DNA of 64,000 bases from Sphingomonas sp. PAMC 26605 (GTDB taxonomy: Bacteria; Pseudomonadota; Alphaproteobacteria; Sphingomonadales; Sphingomonadaceae): assembly GCF_000241485.1 (NCBI RefSeq), contig NZ_JH584241.1, positions 3,089,627 through 3,153,626 of the forward strand, given 5' to 3'. This document shows positions 39,568 through 46,666 of the stretch, one piece after another. Within the stretch, counting starts at the first letter, position 1; each line of letters starts with the position of its first letter. Position numbers and translations under genes: made by a program. The notes beneath the pieces are model-generated. The model was not told where the DNA came from and did not search any database. It saw only the letters and a list, made by a program, of their open reading frames with translations.

Positions 39568-40710
39568 ATGTTCGACTATGAAATCCTGCGGCTGATCTGG
39601 TGGACGCTGATGGGCGTGCTGCTGATCGGCTTTGCGGTCACCGACGGCTTCGATCTCGGCGTCGCCACGCTGCTCCCCTTCGTCGCGCGCAGCGATGCCG
39701 AGCGCCGGATGGTAATCAATTCGGTCGGCCCGACCTGGGAGGGCAACCAAGTGTGGTTCATCACCGGCGGCGGCGCGATCTTCGCGGCCTGGCCGTTCGT
39801 CTATGCGGTGAGCTTCTCGGGCTTCTATCTCGCGATGTTCCTGCTGCTCGCCGCGCTGATCCTGCGCCCGGTCGGCTTCAAATATCGCTCTAAGCGGCCC
39901 GGCGCGGCATGGCGCAGCCGGTGGGACTGGGCGTTGTTCGTCGGCGGGTTCGTTCCGGCGCTCGTGTTCGGCGTCGCGGTCGGCAATGTCCTGCTCGGCG
40001 CGCCGTTCCGGCTCGATAGCGATTTGCGCTCGTTCTACGAGGGCGGGTTGCTCGGGCTGTTCACGCCGTTCAGCTTGCTCTGCGGGCTGTTGTCGGTGGC
40101 GATGCTCGTGCTCCACGGCGCGACCTGGCTGAGCTTCAAGACCGAGCAGGACGGCCCGGTCCATCGGCGCGCACGCCGCTTCGGGGCGATCGCTGCGATC
40201 GCGACGATCGCGCTGTTCGTCGCCGGCGGCGCCTATGTCGCGTTCGGCGATATCGGCTATCACATGGCGTCGGCGGCCGATCCGCTCGGCCAGTCCAACC
40301 CGCTGCGCACCACGACCCAGCATGTCGCGGGCGCCTGGCTCGGCAATTACCGGCTCTATCCGTGGATGGTGATCGCGCCGGTGCTCGGGATCAGCGGGGC
40401 GGTGGCCGCGTTGCTCGGCATCACGCTGGGCGCAGAGAAGAGTTCGTTCGGCGGCTCGGCGCTGGCGATCACCGGCATCATCGCGACGGTCGGTCTGGCG
40501 ATGTTCCCCTATATCCTCCCGTCGAGCGTGGATGCGCATTCGAGCCTGACGGTGTGGAACGCGTCTTCGACCCCGACGACGCTCGGCATCATGCTGTTCG
40601 TGACCGTCGTCTTCCTGCCGATCGTGCTCGCCTACACCAGCTGGGCGTTCCACGTGATGTGGGGCCGCGTGACCACCGCAGAGGTCGCCACCAACCCCGA
40701 TCTCTACTGA
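39568..40710 (+). CDS. cydB: Cytochrome bd oxidase subunit II
   Basis: 380-residue polytopic partner of CydA. The N-terminal MFDYEILRLIWWTLMGVLLI and GFAVTDGFDLGVATLLPFV are characteristic, as is INSVGPTWEGNQVWFITGGG. It follows cydA by 16 bp and precedes cydX by 19 bp. Normal length. Confidence 0.97.
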   Translation: MFDYEILRLIWWTLMGVLLIGFAVTDGFDLGVATLLPFVARSDAERRMVINSVGPTWEGNQVWFITGGGAIFAAWPFVYAVSFSGFYLAMFLLLAALILRPVGFKYRSKRPGAAWRSRWDWALFVGGFVPALVFGVAVGNVLLGAPFRLDSDLRSFYEGGLLGLFTPFSLLCGLLSVAMLVLHGATWLSFKTEQDGPVHRRARRFGAIAAIATIALFVAGGAYVAFGDIGYHMASAADPLGQSNPLRTTTQHVAGAWLGNYRLYPWMVIAPVLGISGAVAALLGITLGAEKSSFGGSALAITGIIATVGLAMFPYILPSSVDAHSSLTVWNASSTPTTLGIMLFVTVVFLPIVLAYTSWAFHVMWGRVTTAEVATNPDLY

Positions 40711-40729
40711 TCCGAAAAGGGACCGAACG

Positions 40730-40849
40730 ATGTGGTATTTCACTTGGGTTCTCGGCCTCGGCCTCGCGATCGGCTTCGGCATCCTTAACGGCATGTGGCA
40801 CGAATTCCATTCGGCCGCCGACGAAGACGATGGCCCGCCGCTCGCGTGA
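40730..40849 (+). CDS. cydX: Cytochrome bd oxidase small subunit CydX
   Basis: 39 residues: MWYFTWVLGLGLAIGFGILN, then GMWHEFHSAADEDDG and a short tail. This matches the CydX signature (MWYFxWxLG, LNxMW) for the single-helix subunit that stabilises the oxidase. ATG follows AAAAGGGACCGAACG. The acidic C-terminal tail is typical. The gene is short enough to be missed by automatic calling. Confidence 0.95.
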   Translation: MWYFTWVLGLGLAIGFGILNGMWHEFHSAADEDDGPPLA

Positions 40850-40870
40850 CGCACGCGCGCACCCGCTCCG

Positions 40871-40901
40871 CCCGCTGCCGATCGCACCGATCGGCAGCGG
40901 G
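40871..40901. terminator. Strong hairpin between cydX and the small minus-strand gene
   Basis: CCCGCTGCCGATCG (40871-40884) pairs perfectly over 14 bp with CGATCGGCAGCGGG (40888-40901) around a CAC loop. It lies 22 bp after cydX and 26 bp from the convergent small gene, where a shared terminator is expected. There is no long T-run, only TTCGCTT on the plus side, so it may be a processing or Rho-assisted stop. Confidence 0.65.
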
Positions 40902-40926
40902 TTCGCTTACCGGACCGACAGCCGGG

Positions 40927-41040
40927 TCACGGGTCGCGGCGCCGATCGCGCAGCGCATCGTCGATCGCGACCAGCGCGACGACCAGCATGAACAGCAGTG
41001 CAGCGCCGACTGCCAGCACCAGAAATGCAGACTGTTCCAT
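40927..41040 (-). CDS. Putative 37-residue single-helix membrane protein
   Basis: The minus strand reads MEQSAFLVLAVGAALLFMLV, then VALVAIDDALRDRRRDP, then TGA. There is one hydrophobic helix (about 5-26) and a positively charged cytoplasmic tail. A very strong ribosome-binding site, GGGGAGGGACGCA, directly precedes the ATG. It sits between cydX and fnrL, and an FNR box lies 65.5 bp (centre to start) upstream. I do not recognise a family: it lacks the CydX signature and does not look like CcoS. It could be an oxidase-associated or stress small membrane protein. The coding call rests on the start signal, hydrophobic pattern and context. Confidence 0.6.
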   Translation of the reverse strand: MEQSAFLVLAVGAALLFMLVVALVAIDDALRDRRRDP

Positions 41041-41088
41041 TGCGTCCCTCCCCTAGGGTGTCTGGCGAACAGGATGCGCTCGGCTCCG

Positions 41089-41100
41089 AAAGCGCGCTTT
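41089..41100. promoter_or_regulatory. Perfect 12-bp palindrome abutting the FNR box
   Basis: AAAGCGCGCTTT ends exactly where the FNR box begins. It could be a second operator in the control region shared by the small membrane protein and fnrL. No family assignment. Confidence 0.3.
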
Positions 41101-41112
41101 GACCCCCGTCAA
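41099..41112. promoter_or_regulatory. FNR/FixK-type box upstream of the small membrane protein and fnrL
   Basis: TTGAC-CCCC-GTCAA is a perfect palindrome fitting TTGAN6TCAA. Its centre is 65.5 bp from the minus-strand start at 41040. That suits class II activation (centre at -41.5) with a 24-nt leader. Toward fnrL it ends only 14 bp before the ATG at 41127, which suggests repression or autoregulation there. Confidence 0.75.
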
Positions 41113-41126
41113 ACCGCTGCTCGGCA

Positions 41127-41840
41127 ATGACCGCGCTCTGCGCCGATTGCGCGGTGCGCGACGCGGCCTTGTGCAGCAGCCTGGCGGACGATCAGCTCGA
41201 CCGTCTGCGCCAGCTCGGGCGACGCCACCGGGTCGCGCGCGGCGAGACCATGGTGTGGGCCGGGTCGGACAGCCTGGTCTGCGCGACCTTGCTATCGGGG
41301 GTGCTCAAGCTCAGCGCGACGACGCGCGACGGGCGCGAGCAGATCGTCGGGCTGCACTTTCCGAGCGATTTCATCGGCCGCCCTTATGCCGGGACCGTCG
41401 CCTTCACCGTATCGGCGCTGACCGACGTCGAACTGTGCGTCGTCCCGCGAGACCGCTTCGAGGCGGTGCTCGCGGCGAACGGCGGGATGGAGCGGCTGCT
41501 GCTGGAACGGACCTTCGCCGCGCTCGATGCGGCGCGCGCGCGTCTGCTCAGCCTCGCGCGCAACAGCGCGAGCGAAAAGGTCGCGGGCTTTATCGTCAGC
41601 ATGGCCGAGCGCGCGCGCGGGATCAGCGACTCTTGCGCGCTTCCCGGCGGCCCAGTGACGTTCGACCTGCCGCTGACGCGGGGGCAGATCGCCGATGTGC
41701 TCGGGCTGACGATCGAGACGGTCAGCCGTCAGCTGACCAAGCTGAAGGTCGCCGGGGTGATCGCGCTGCCCGGCGTGCGCAGCGTCACGATCCGCGACGC
41801 GGCGGCGCTCCGCGCCTGCGCGGGGCTCGACCCGGCCTAG
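41127..41840 (+). CDS. fnrL: Crp/Fnr-family oxygen-responsive regulator (FnrL type)
   Basis: 237 residues. N-terminal C5-x2-C8-x7-C16, plus C104 in VELCVVPRDRF, which aligns with the fourth cluster ligand (C122) of E. coli FNR. This predicts an oxygen-labile [4Fe-4S] cluster. The effector domain is cAMP-receptor-like and a dimerisation helix lies at about 115-150. The helix-turn-helix LTRGQIADVLGLTIETVSRQ carries the E-xx-SR recognition residues for TTGA half-sites. Its TAG overlaps the stop of the convergent hemerythrin-like gene (shared CTAG). The neighbours suggest it controls micro-oxic genes here. Confidence 0.9.
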   Translation: MTALCADCAVRDAALCSSLADDQLDRLRQLGRRHRVARGETMVWAGSDSLVCATLLSGVLKLSATTRDGREQIVGLHFPSDFIGRPYAGTVAFTVSALTDVELCVVPRDRFEAVLAANGGMERLLLERTFAALDAARARLLSLARNSASEKVAGFIVSMAERARGISDSCALPGGPVTFDLPLTRGQIADVLGLTIETVSRQLTKLKVAGVIALPGVRSVTIRDAAALRACAGLDPA

Positions 41841-42361
41841 CCGCAGCTCGCGGCGAGACGCTGCGTCAGCATCGCGCGCGCGGCGGGGGTCAGACGTTCG
41901 TCGCCCAGCGTCAGCAAGGTCAGTTCCTCGAACGCCATCGCCTGGCGGAACCCCTGGAAAAAGCCGCGTAGCATATAGCCGAACGCTTCCGGGCAAAGCC
42001 GCGCTCCCGCCTCGGGGTTCAGCGCCGCGACGATATCCTCGGCCTGCGCGAGGCAGGCGGAATGCCGCGCGGTGACGTGATCGAGCAGCGCGTGACACAG
42101 CGGCTGTCCGCGCGACGCGGCGAACAGCCGTGCGAACAGCCGCTCCTCGCGCACGACGTGGCGCCCGAGCGCGACGCGCAGGTCCGCGCGCAGCGCCTCG
42201 CCCTCGCGCGGCGACGGCGGCTGCGGCAGCTGGTCGGCATGCTGTTCGAGCCGATCGCACAATTGGTCGAGCGCGGCGTGGTCGGAAACAAGCCCGACCA
42301 CGTCGATCTCGTCGATGACATGCCAGCCCGCCGAGCGGACGGGATGAACCGAATGCGGCAT
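41837..42361 (-). CDS. Hemerythrin-like HHE-domain protein
   Basis: 174 residues, all helical. Candidate metal ligands are in VSDHAALDQLCDRLEQHADQ, LGRHVVREERLFARLF and LLDHVTARHSAC. The last helix has AMAFEELTLLTL rather than the usual HxxEE, so the di-iron site may be atypical or incomplete. ATG 42361 has GGAGG five bases upstream. A GTG at 42394 overlapping the ompW stop is the alternative. It lies directly downstream of ompW and is probably co-transcribed. It may bind O2 or NO or store iron in low oxygen (inference). Confidence 0.65.
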   Translation of the reverse strand: MPHSVHPVRSAGWHVIDEIDVVGLVSDHAALDQLCDRLEQHADQLPQPPSPREGEALRADLRVALGRHVVREERLFARLFAASRGQPLCHALLDHVTARHSACLAQAEDIVAALNPEAGARLCPEAFGYMLRGFFQGFRQAMAFEELTLLTLGDERLTPAARAMLTQRLAASCG

Positions 42362-42390
42362 CTTCGCCTCCGTCGTCGCCCGCGCCGAGA

Positions 42391-43053
42391 TCACAGCCGG
42401 AGCCCGAGCCCGACCCCGAACACCAACGGGTCGATGCTGCTATCGACGCGGTTGACCGACGCGCCGGTGGTGAGCCGCGCCTTGGTGTCGATGTCGATAT
42501 ATTTGACGTCGAGATTGGCGAACACACGCTTGGTGATGTCGAAATCGAGCCCCGCCTGGAGCGCATAGCCGAAGCTGTTCTTGAGATGGACGTCGGTATT
42601 GCCGATCGCCGCCTTGAGCGCGCCGCTCGCCTTGCTCGAGTAGAAGATCGTGTAATTGACCCCGGCGCCGACATAGGGCCGGATCTTCGCGTGCGGCAGG
42701 AAGTGATATTGCAGCGTCAGCGTCGGCGGCAGGACCCAAGTGCTCGCGAGATGGTCGATCCCGGCGAGCGCGGCGCGGCCCTGGAGCTGGTGCTTGGTGG
42801 TCGCGAGGATCAGCTCGGTGCCGAGATGGTCGCTCAGCATATAGGTGAAGTCGAGCTCGGGCGCATAGCTGTCGGTCACGCCGATCCGCGCGCCGGGGAA
42901 GCTCGGCTGGACGCCGCCCGAGCTTTCATTGGGCGAAACCATGATCGCGCGGACGCGGACCAGCACGTCGCCCTTTTGCTGGGCGAGCGCGGGTGCGGCG
43001 CCGGACAAGGCGGCAAGCCCGAGCAGCGGGGCGGCGAATGAAGCGATGCGCAT
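42391..43053 (-). CDS. ompW: OmpW-family outer-membrane protein
   Basis: 220 residues with a signal peptide (RIASFAAPLLGLAALSGAAP, cleaved near ALAQQ). Eight-strand OmpW barrel pattern: KGDVLVRVRAIMVSPNESSG, DFTYMLSDHLGTELILATTK, LQYHFLPHAKIRPYVGAGVN and the C-terminal LVFGVGLGLRL. OmpW channels small hydrophobic or charged solutes and is FNR-controlled in enterobacteria. Here an FNR-like box lies 65.5 bp (centre) upstream. Confidence 0.93.
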   Translation of the reverse strand: MRIASFAAPLLGLAALSGAAPALAQQKGDVLVRVRAIMVSPNESSGGVQPSFPGARIGVTDSYAPELDFTYMLSDHLGTELILATTKHQLQGRAALAGIDHLASTWVLPPTLTLQYHFLPHAKIRPYVGAGVNYTIFYSSKASGALKAAIGNTDVHLKNSFGYALQAGLDFDITKRVFANLDVKYIDIDTKARLTTGASVNRVDSSIDPLVFGVGLGLRL

Positions 43054-43111
43054 CTGGTTTCTCCCTGGTGAAGCGATGTGCTTCCCCTAGGCCCCGCGCG
43101 CGCGCGTACCT

Positions 43112-43125
43112 TTGATCCCGCGCAA
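43112..43125 (-). promoter_or_regulatory. FNR-type box upstream of ompW
   Basis: TTGAT-CCCG-CGCAA matches TTGATN4ATCAA at 8 of 10 positions (read on the plus strand). The centre, 43118.5, is 65.5 bp from the ompW start at 43053, identical to the spacing at the small membrane protein. A class II promoter would start about 24 nt before the ATG. Confidence 0.65.
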
Positions 43126-43167
43126 ACTCGGCCGGTTCGGCGAACCGACCGCCCGCGGCATGCGCCG

Positions 43168-44016
43168 TTACCCGTGGCTGCTGACCCGATCGCGCCCGGC
43201 ATGCTTCGCCGCGTACAGCGCTTGGTCGGCACGACGCATCGCCGGCGCGAGCGAGGCGTAATCGCGCACGATCGCCAGCCCGCACGAGAATGTGAGCGCC
43301 GCGCCGCCGAGGCGGCCGATCTGGTCGCGATGCAACGAAGCGCGGAGCCGTTCGACGATCTCGGTGGCTTCGTCGAGCGTCGCGTCAGGAAGCAGGACGG
43401 CGAATTCCTCGCCGCCCCAGCGCGCGGGCAGATCGGACCGGCGCATCTCGGTCCGCAATCGATTGGCGAATGCGATCAGCACGCGGTCGCCCTCGTCATG
43501 GCCGTGGCGATCGTTGATCGCCTTGAAATGATCGAGATCGAGCATCGCGACGACCGAATTGCGATCCTCGCGCAGCAACGGCGCGATCGCGTCCATGAAG
43601 CCGCGGCGGTTGCGCAAGCCCGTCAGCACGTCCTTCTCGGCGGCGTCCGCCAACCGTTCGACGCGCGCGCGGGTCTCGGCAGACGCGCGGGCGACCGAAG
43701 TGAGCAGGTCGCCCACGAGATCTTCGCCGCCAGTGGGCACCGGCGGCACCGGTTCCCCACGCTGCAGCGCCTGAAGCAGGCCGGTCGCGTGCGACACCGG
43801 CGCGAGCAATCCGCGCAGCGCGCCGATTGCCGACCCCGTCCCGACAAGCGTCGCCACGAGCAGCGGCACGAACAGCCGCCAGTCCCAGCGCGCCAGGGCG
43901 AGCTCGGTCAGACAAAACACCACGATCGGGAGATGGACCGCGCCGAAACAGATGCTGAATATGCGCAGCTGGTAATTGCGCGGAAATAGGAACCGCGTCG
44001 CTTGATAGAACCGCAT
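43168..44016 (-). CDS. Membrane-bound diguanylate cyclase (GGDEF)
   Basis: 282 residues. Two N-terminal membrane helices (about 17-40 and 47-70) are followed by a short coiled-coil-like linker and a GGDEF domain (about 125-280). The active-site motif is GGEEF at 201-205. An inhibitory I-site R192-x-x-D195 lies five residues upstream, so the enzyme should be product-inhibited. DLDHFKAINDRHGHDEGD carries the metal and nucleotide-binding residues. No periplasmic sensor domain is seen. It is upstream of ompW on the same strand, separated by the FNR-box region. Confidence 0.93.
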   Translation of the reverse strand: MRFYQATRFLFPRNYQLRIFSICFGAVHLPIVVFCLTELALARWDWRLFVPLLVATLVGTGSAIGALRGLLAPVSHATGLLQALQRGEPVPPVPTGGEDLVGDLLTSVARASAETRARVERLADAAEKDVLTGLRNRRGFMDAIAPLLREDRNSVVAMLDLDHFKAINDRHGHDEGDRVLIAFANRLRTEMRRSDLPARWGGEEFAVLLPDATLDEATEIVERLRASLHRDQIGRLGGAALTFSCGLAIVRDYASLAPAMRRADQALYAAKHAGRDRVSSHG

Positions 44017-44156
44017 GCCTGCCCTTCGGCAAGATCACCCGATATCGGCGCTCTTGGGTGACCTTGCTTAAACGTTTACACGGCGCCCGACCCGGTCGGA
44101 CGAGCACCGGGCAGGGGTCTAACCGCGTTGTCCGCAGGGCGAAAGGCCCAAGTCGA

Positions 44157-45263
44157 TCAATAGACGACGACGCTGCGAATACTTTCGCCGGAATGCATCA
44201 GATCGAATCCCGTGTTGATCTCCTCGAGGCTGAGGACATGCGTGATCATCGGGTCGATCTCGATCTTGCCGTTCATGTACCAGTCGACGATCTTGGGGAC
44301 ATCGGTGCGTCCCTTCGCCCCGCCGAACGCCGTCCCGCGCCAGTTGCGCCCGGTGACGAGCTGGAACGGGCGCGTGCTGATCTCCTTGCCCGCCTCGGCC
44401 ACGCCGATGATGATCGACGTGCCCCAGCCGCGATGGCACGCCTCGAGCGCCTGGCGCATGACGGTCGTGTTGCCGGTGCAGTCGAAGGTATACTCCGCGC
44501 CACCATCGGTCAGCGCGACGAGATGCGCGACGAGATCACCGACGTCCTTCGGGTTGACGAAGTGCGTCATGCCGAACTTGCGGCCCCATTCCTCGCGATC
44601 GGGGTTAATGTCGACCCCGACGATCATGCTGGCGCCCGCCATCCGCGCGCCCTGGAGGACGTTCAAACCGATCCCGCCGAGCCCGAACACGATGACGGTG
44701 TCGCCGACCTGGACCTTGGCGGTATTGACCACCGCGCCGACACCGGTGGTGACACCGCAGCCGATGTAACAGCTCGTCTTGAACGGCGCGTCCTCGCGGA
44801 TCTTCGCCACCGCGATCTCGGGCAGCACCGTGAAGTTCGAGAAGGTCGAGCAGCCCATGTAATGGAAGATCGTCTCGCCCTTGTACGAGAAGCGCGAGGT
44901 GCCGTCGGGCATCAGCCCCTTGCCCTGCGTCGCGCGGATCGCGGTGCACAGATTGGTCTTGCCGCTGAGGCACGACTTACACTGGCGGCATTCGGGAGTG
45001 TAGAGCGGGATGACATGATCGCCCGGCTTAACCGAGTTCACCCCCGGCCCGACCTCGCGCACGATGCCCGCGCCTTCGTGGCCGAGCACGCTCGGGAACA
45101 GCCCCTCGCTGTCGAGCCCGTCGAGCGTATAGGCGTCGGTATGGCAGATGCCGGTCGCCATGATCTCGACCAGCACTTCGCCCGCCTTGGGCCCCTCGAG
45201 GTCGAGTTCGACGATCTCGAGCGGCTGCTTGGCGGCGAAGGCGACGGCGGCGCGGGTTTTCAT
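44157..45263 (-). CDS. frmA: S-(hydroxymethyl)glutathione dehydrogenase (class III alcohol dehydrogenase)
   Basis: 368-residue zinc, NAD-dependent enzyme that oxidises formaldehyde bound to glutathione and can reduce S-nitrosoglutathione. Catalytic zinc ligands include C40 (ATGICHTD) and H62 (GHEGAG). The structural zinc cysteines are C92, C95, C98 and C106 ([16 protein letters not shown]). The Rossmann loop is [19 protein letters not shown]. No S-formylglutathione hydrolase gene lies next to it here. Confidence 0.95.
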   Translation of the reverse strand: MKTRAAVAFAAKQPLEIVELDLEGPKAGEVLVEIMATGICHTDAYTLDGLDSEGLFPSVLGHEGAGIVREVGPGVNSVKPGDHVIPLYTPECRQCKSCLSGKTNLCTAIRATQGKGLMPDGTSRFSYKGETIFHYMGCSTFSNFTVLPEIAVAKIREDAPFKTSCYIGCGVTTGVGAVVNTAKVQVGDTVIVFGLGGIGLNVLQGARMAGASMIVGVDINPDREEWGRKFGMTHFVNPKDVGDLVAHLVALTDGGAEYTFDCTGNTTVMRQALEACHRGWGTSIIIGVAEAGKEISTRPFQLVTGRNWRGTAFGGAKGRTDVPKIVDWYMNGKIEIDPMITHVLSLEEINTGFDLMHSGESIRSVVVY

Positions 45264-45332
45264 GGGAGCTCTCCTCGAAACGGTCGCCCCTCCCTTACGG
45301 TGGCCCCGTCGCGCGTCAACCGCGCGGCAAGC

Positions 45333-46601
45333 TCACGCGCGATCGCGCCGCGGCATGCCGCGCAACACCAGCGCGACGCCCAGCGTCGCCACGCCGAGCA
45401 TCCCGATCACGCCGGGCACATCGCTGCCGAGCGCGATCATCGCCGTCGCGACCAGCACGACGAGGACGGTGACGAGCGAATTGGCGATGTTGTTGGCGGC
45501 GATCACGCGCGAGCGTTCGGCGGCGGGGGTCGCGGTCGAGAGGATCGCATAGAGCGGCACGATGAACATCCCACCCGCGAACGAGATGCCGGCAAGCCCG
45601 AACAGGATGTGCCAGCTCCCCGCTGCGGCGACGAAATGCGCGATGTCGAGCCCCGCCGCGCGCATCGCGAAACCGTGCGTCGAGGCCGATAGGTCGATCA
45701 GGCAGACGCCCATCAGCGCCGCGGAGAGCGGCACATAGCGCGCCGAGACTTCGCCGCGCAGCAGCCGGTTGACGCTCAGCGACCCGATCGCGATCGACAC
45801 CGAGAAGACGAGCAGGAACAGCGTCACCACCGCCTTCGACCCGCCGAGCGTCGCGCTGACGAGCGGCGCAAACTCCGAAACCAGCACGGCCCCCGCCGCG
45901 AAGAACCAGCTGATCCCGAAGATCGAGAGGACGATCGTGCGATCGCGGCTAGCGGTTCGCACAATGTCGGCGGTGCCCTTGAAGACGTTCCAATCGATGC
46001 GGTACTGCGTGCCCGTCGGCGGCGCGGGCGCGATCGCGAGGCTCGCGACGAACCCGACACAGGCGAGCGCCGTGGCCGCCACCCCCGCCTCCCACGGCGC
46101 GAGCACGCCGGCGAGCAATTGCCCGCCGAGGATCGCGAGGAAGGTCCCCGCCTCGATCAGGCCGGTCCCCCCCATCATCTCGTGCGGTCCGAGCTGTTGC
46201 GGCAGGATCGAATATTTGACCGGGCCGAAGATCGTCGAATGCAGCCCCATCAGGAACAGGCAGCCGAGCAGGATCGGGATCGATCCGACCGCGAAGCCGA
46301 GCAAGGCGACCGCCATCACCGTGATCTCGGCGCCTTTCACCCAGCGGATCAGCACCGCCTTGTCGATCGCATCGGCGGCCTGCCCGCCGATCGCCGAGAA
46401 CAGGAAATAGGGCAGGATGAAGATGCCGGTCGAGATCGTCGCGAGCAGCTCGCCGCTCAAAGCCCCGTGCCGCACCCCGAAATTAGCGAGAAACAGCAAG
46501 GCGAACTTTAGCACGTTGTCGTTGAACGCGCCGAGGAACTGGACGACGAACAGCGGCGCGAAGCGGCGCTTGGTGAGCAGACGGAATTCGGGCGAGGCCA
46601 T
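45333..46601 (-). CDS. MFS transporter, LplT-like
   Basis: 422 residues with about 12 membrane helices. The start RFAPLFVVQFLGAFNDNVLK is characteristic of the LplT lysophospholipid-transporter group, in which this half is often fused to a PlsC/acyl-ACP synthetase. FLMGLHSTIFGPVKYSILPQ is also typical. No acyltransferase half follows here. Proposed role: flipping lysophospholipids across the inner membrane (family inference). Confidence 0.85.
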   Translation of the reverse strand: MASPEFRLLTKRRFAPLFVVQFLGAFNDNVLKFALLFLANFGVRHGALSGELLATISTGIFILPYFLFSAIGGQAADAIDKAVLIRWVKGAEITVMAVALLGFAVGSIPILLGCLFLMGLHSTIFGPVKYSILPQQLGPHEMMGGTGLIEAGTFLAILGGQLLAGVLAPWEAGVAATALACVGFVASLAIAPAPPTGTQYRIDWNVFKGTADIVRTASRDRTIVLSIFGISWFFAAGAVLVSEFAPLVSATLGGSKAVVTLFLLVFSVSIAIGSLSVNRLLRGEVSARYVPLSAALMGVCLIDLSASTHGFAMRAAGLDIAHFVAAAGSWHILFGLAGISFAGGMFIVPLYAILSTATPAAERSRVIAANNIANSLVTVLVVLVATAMIALGSDVPGVIGMLGVATLGVALVLRGMPRRDRA

Positions 46602-46666
46602 CGCCCGCCTTGTCGCTGCCAGGCGCGGCGGGCGCAAGCGAAACCCCCGCCCCGCCGCTGCGCCGT

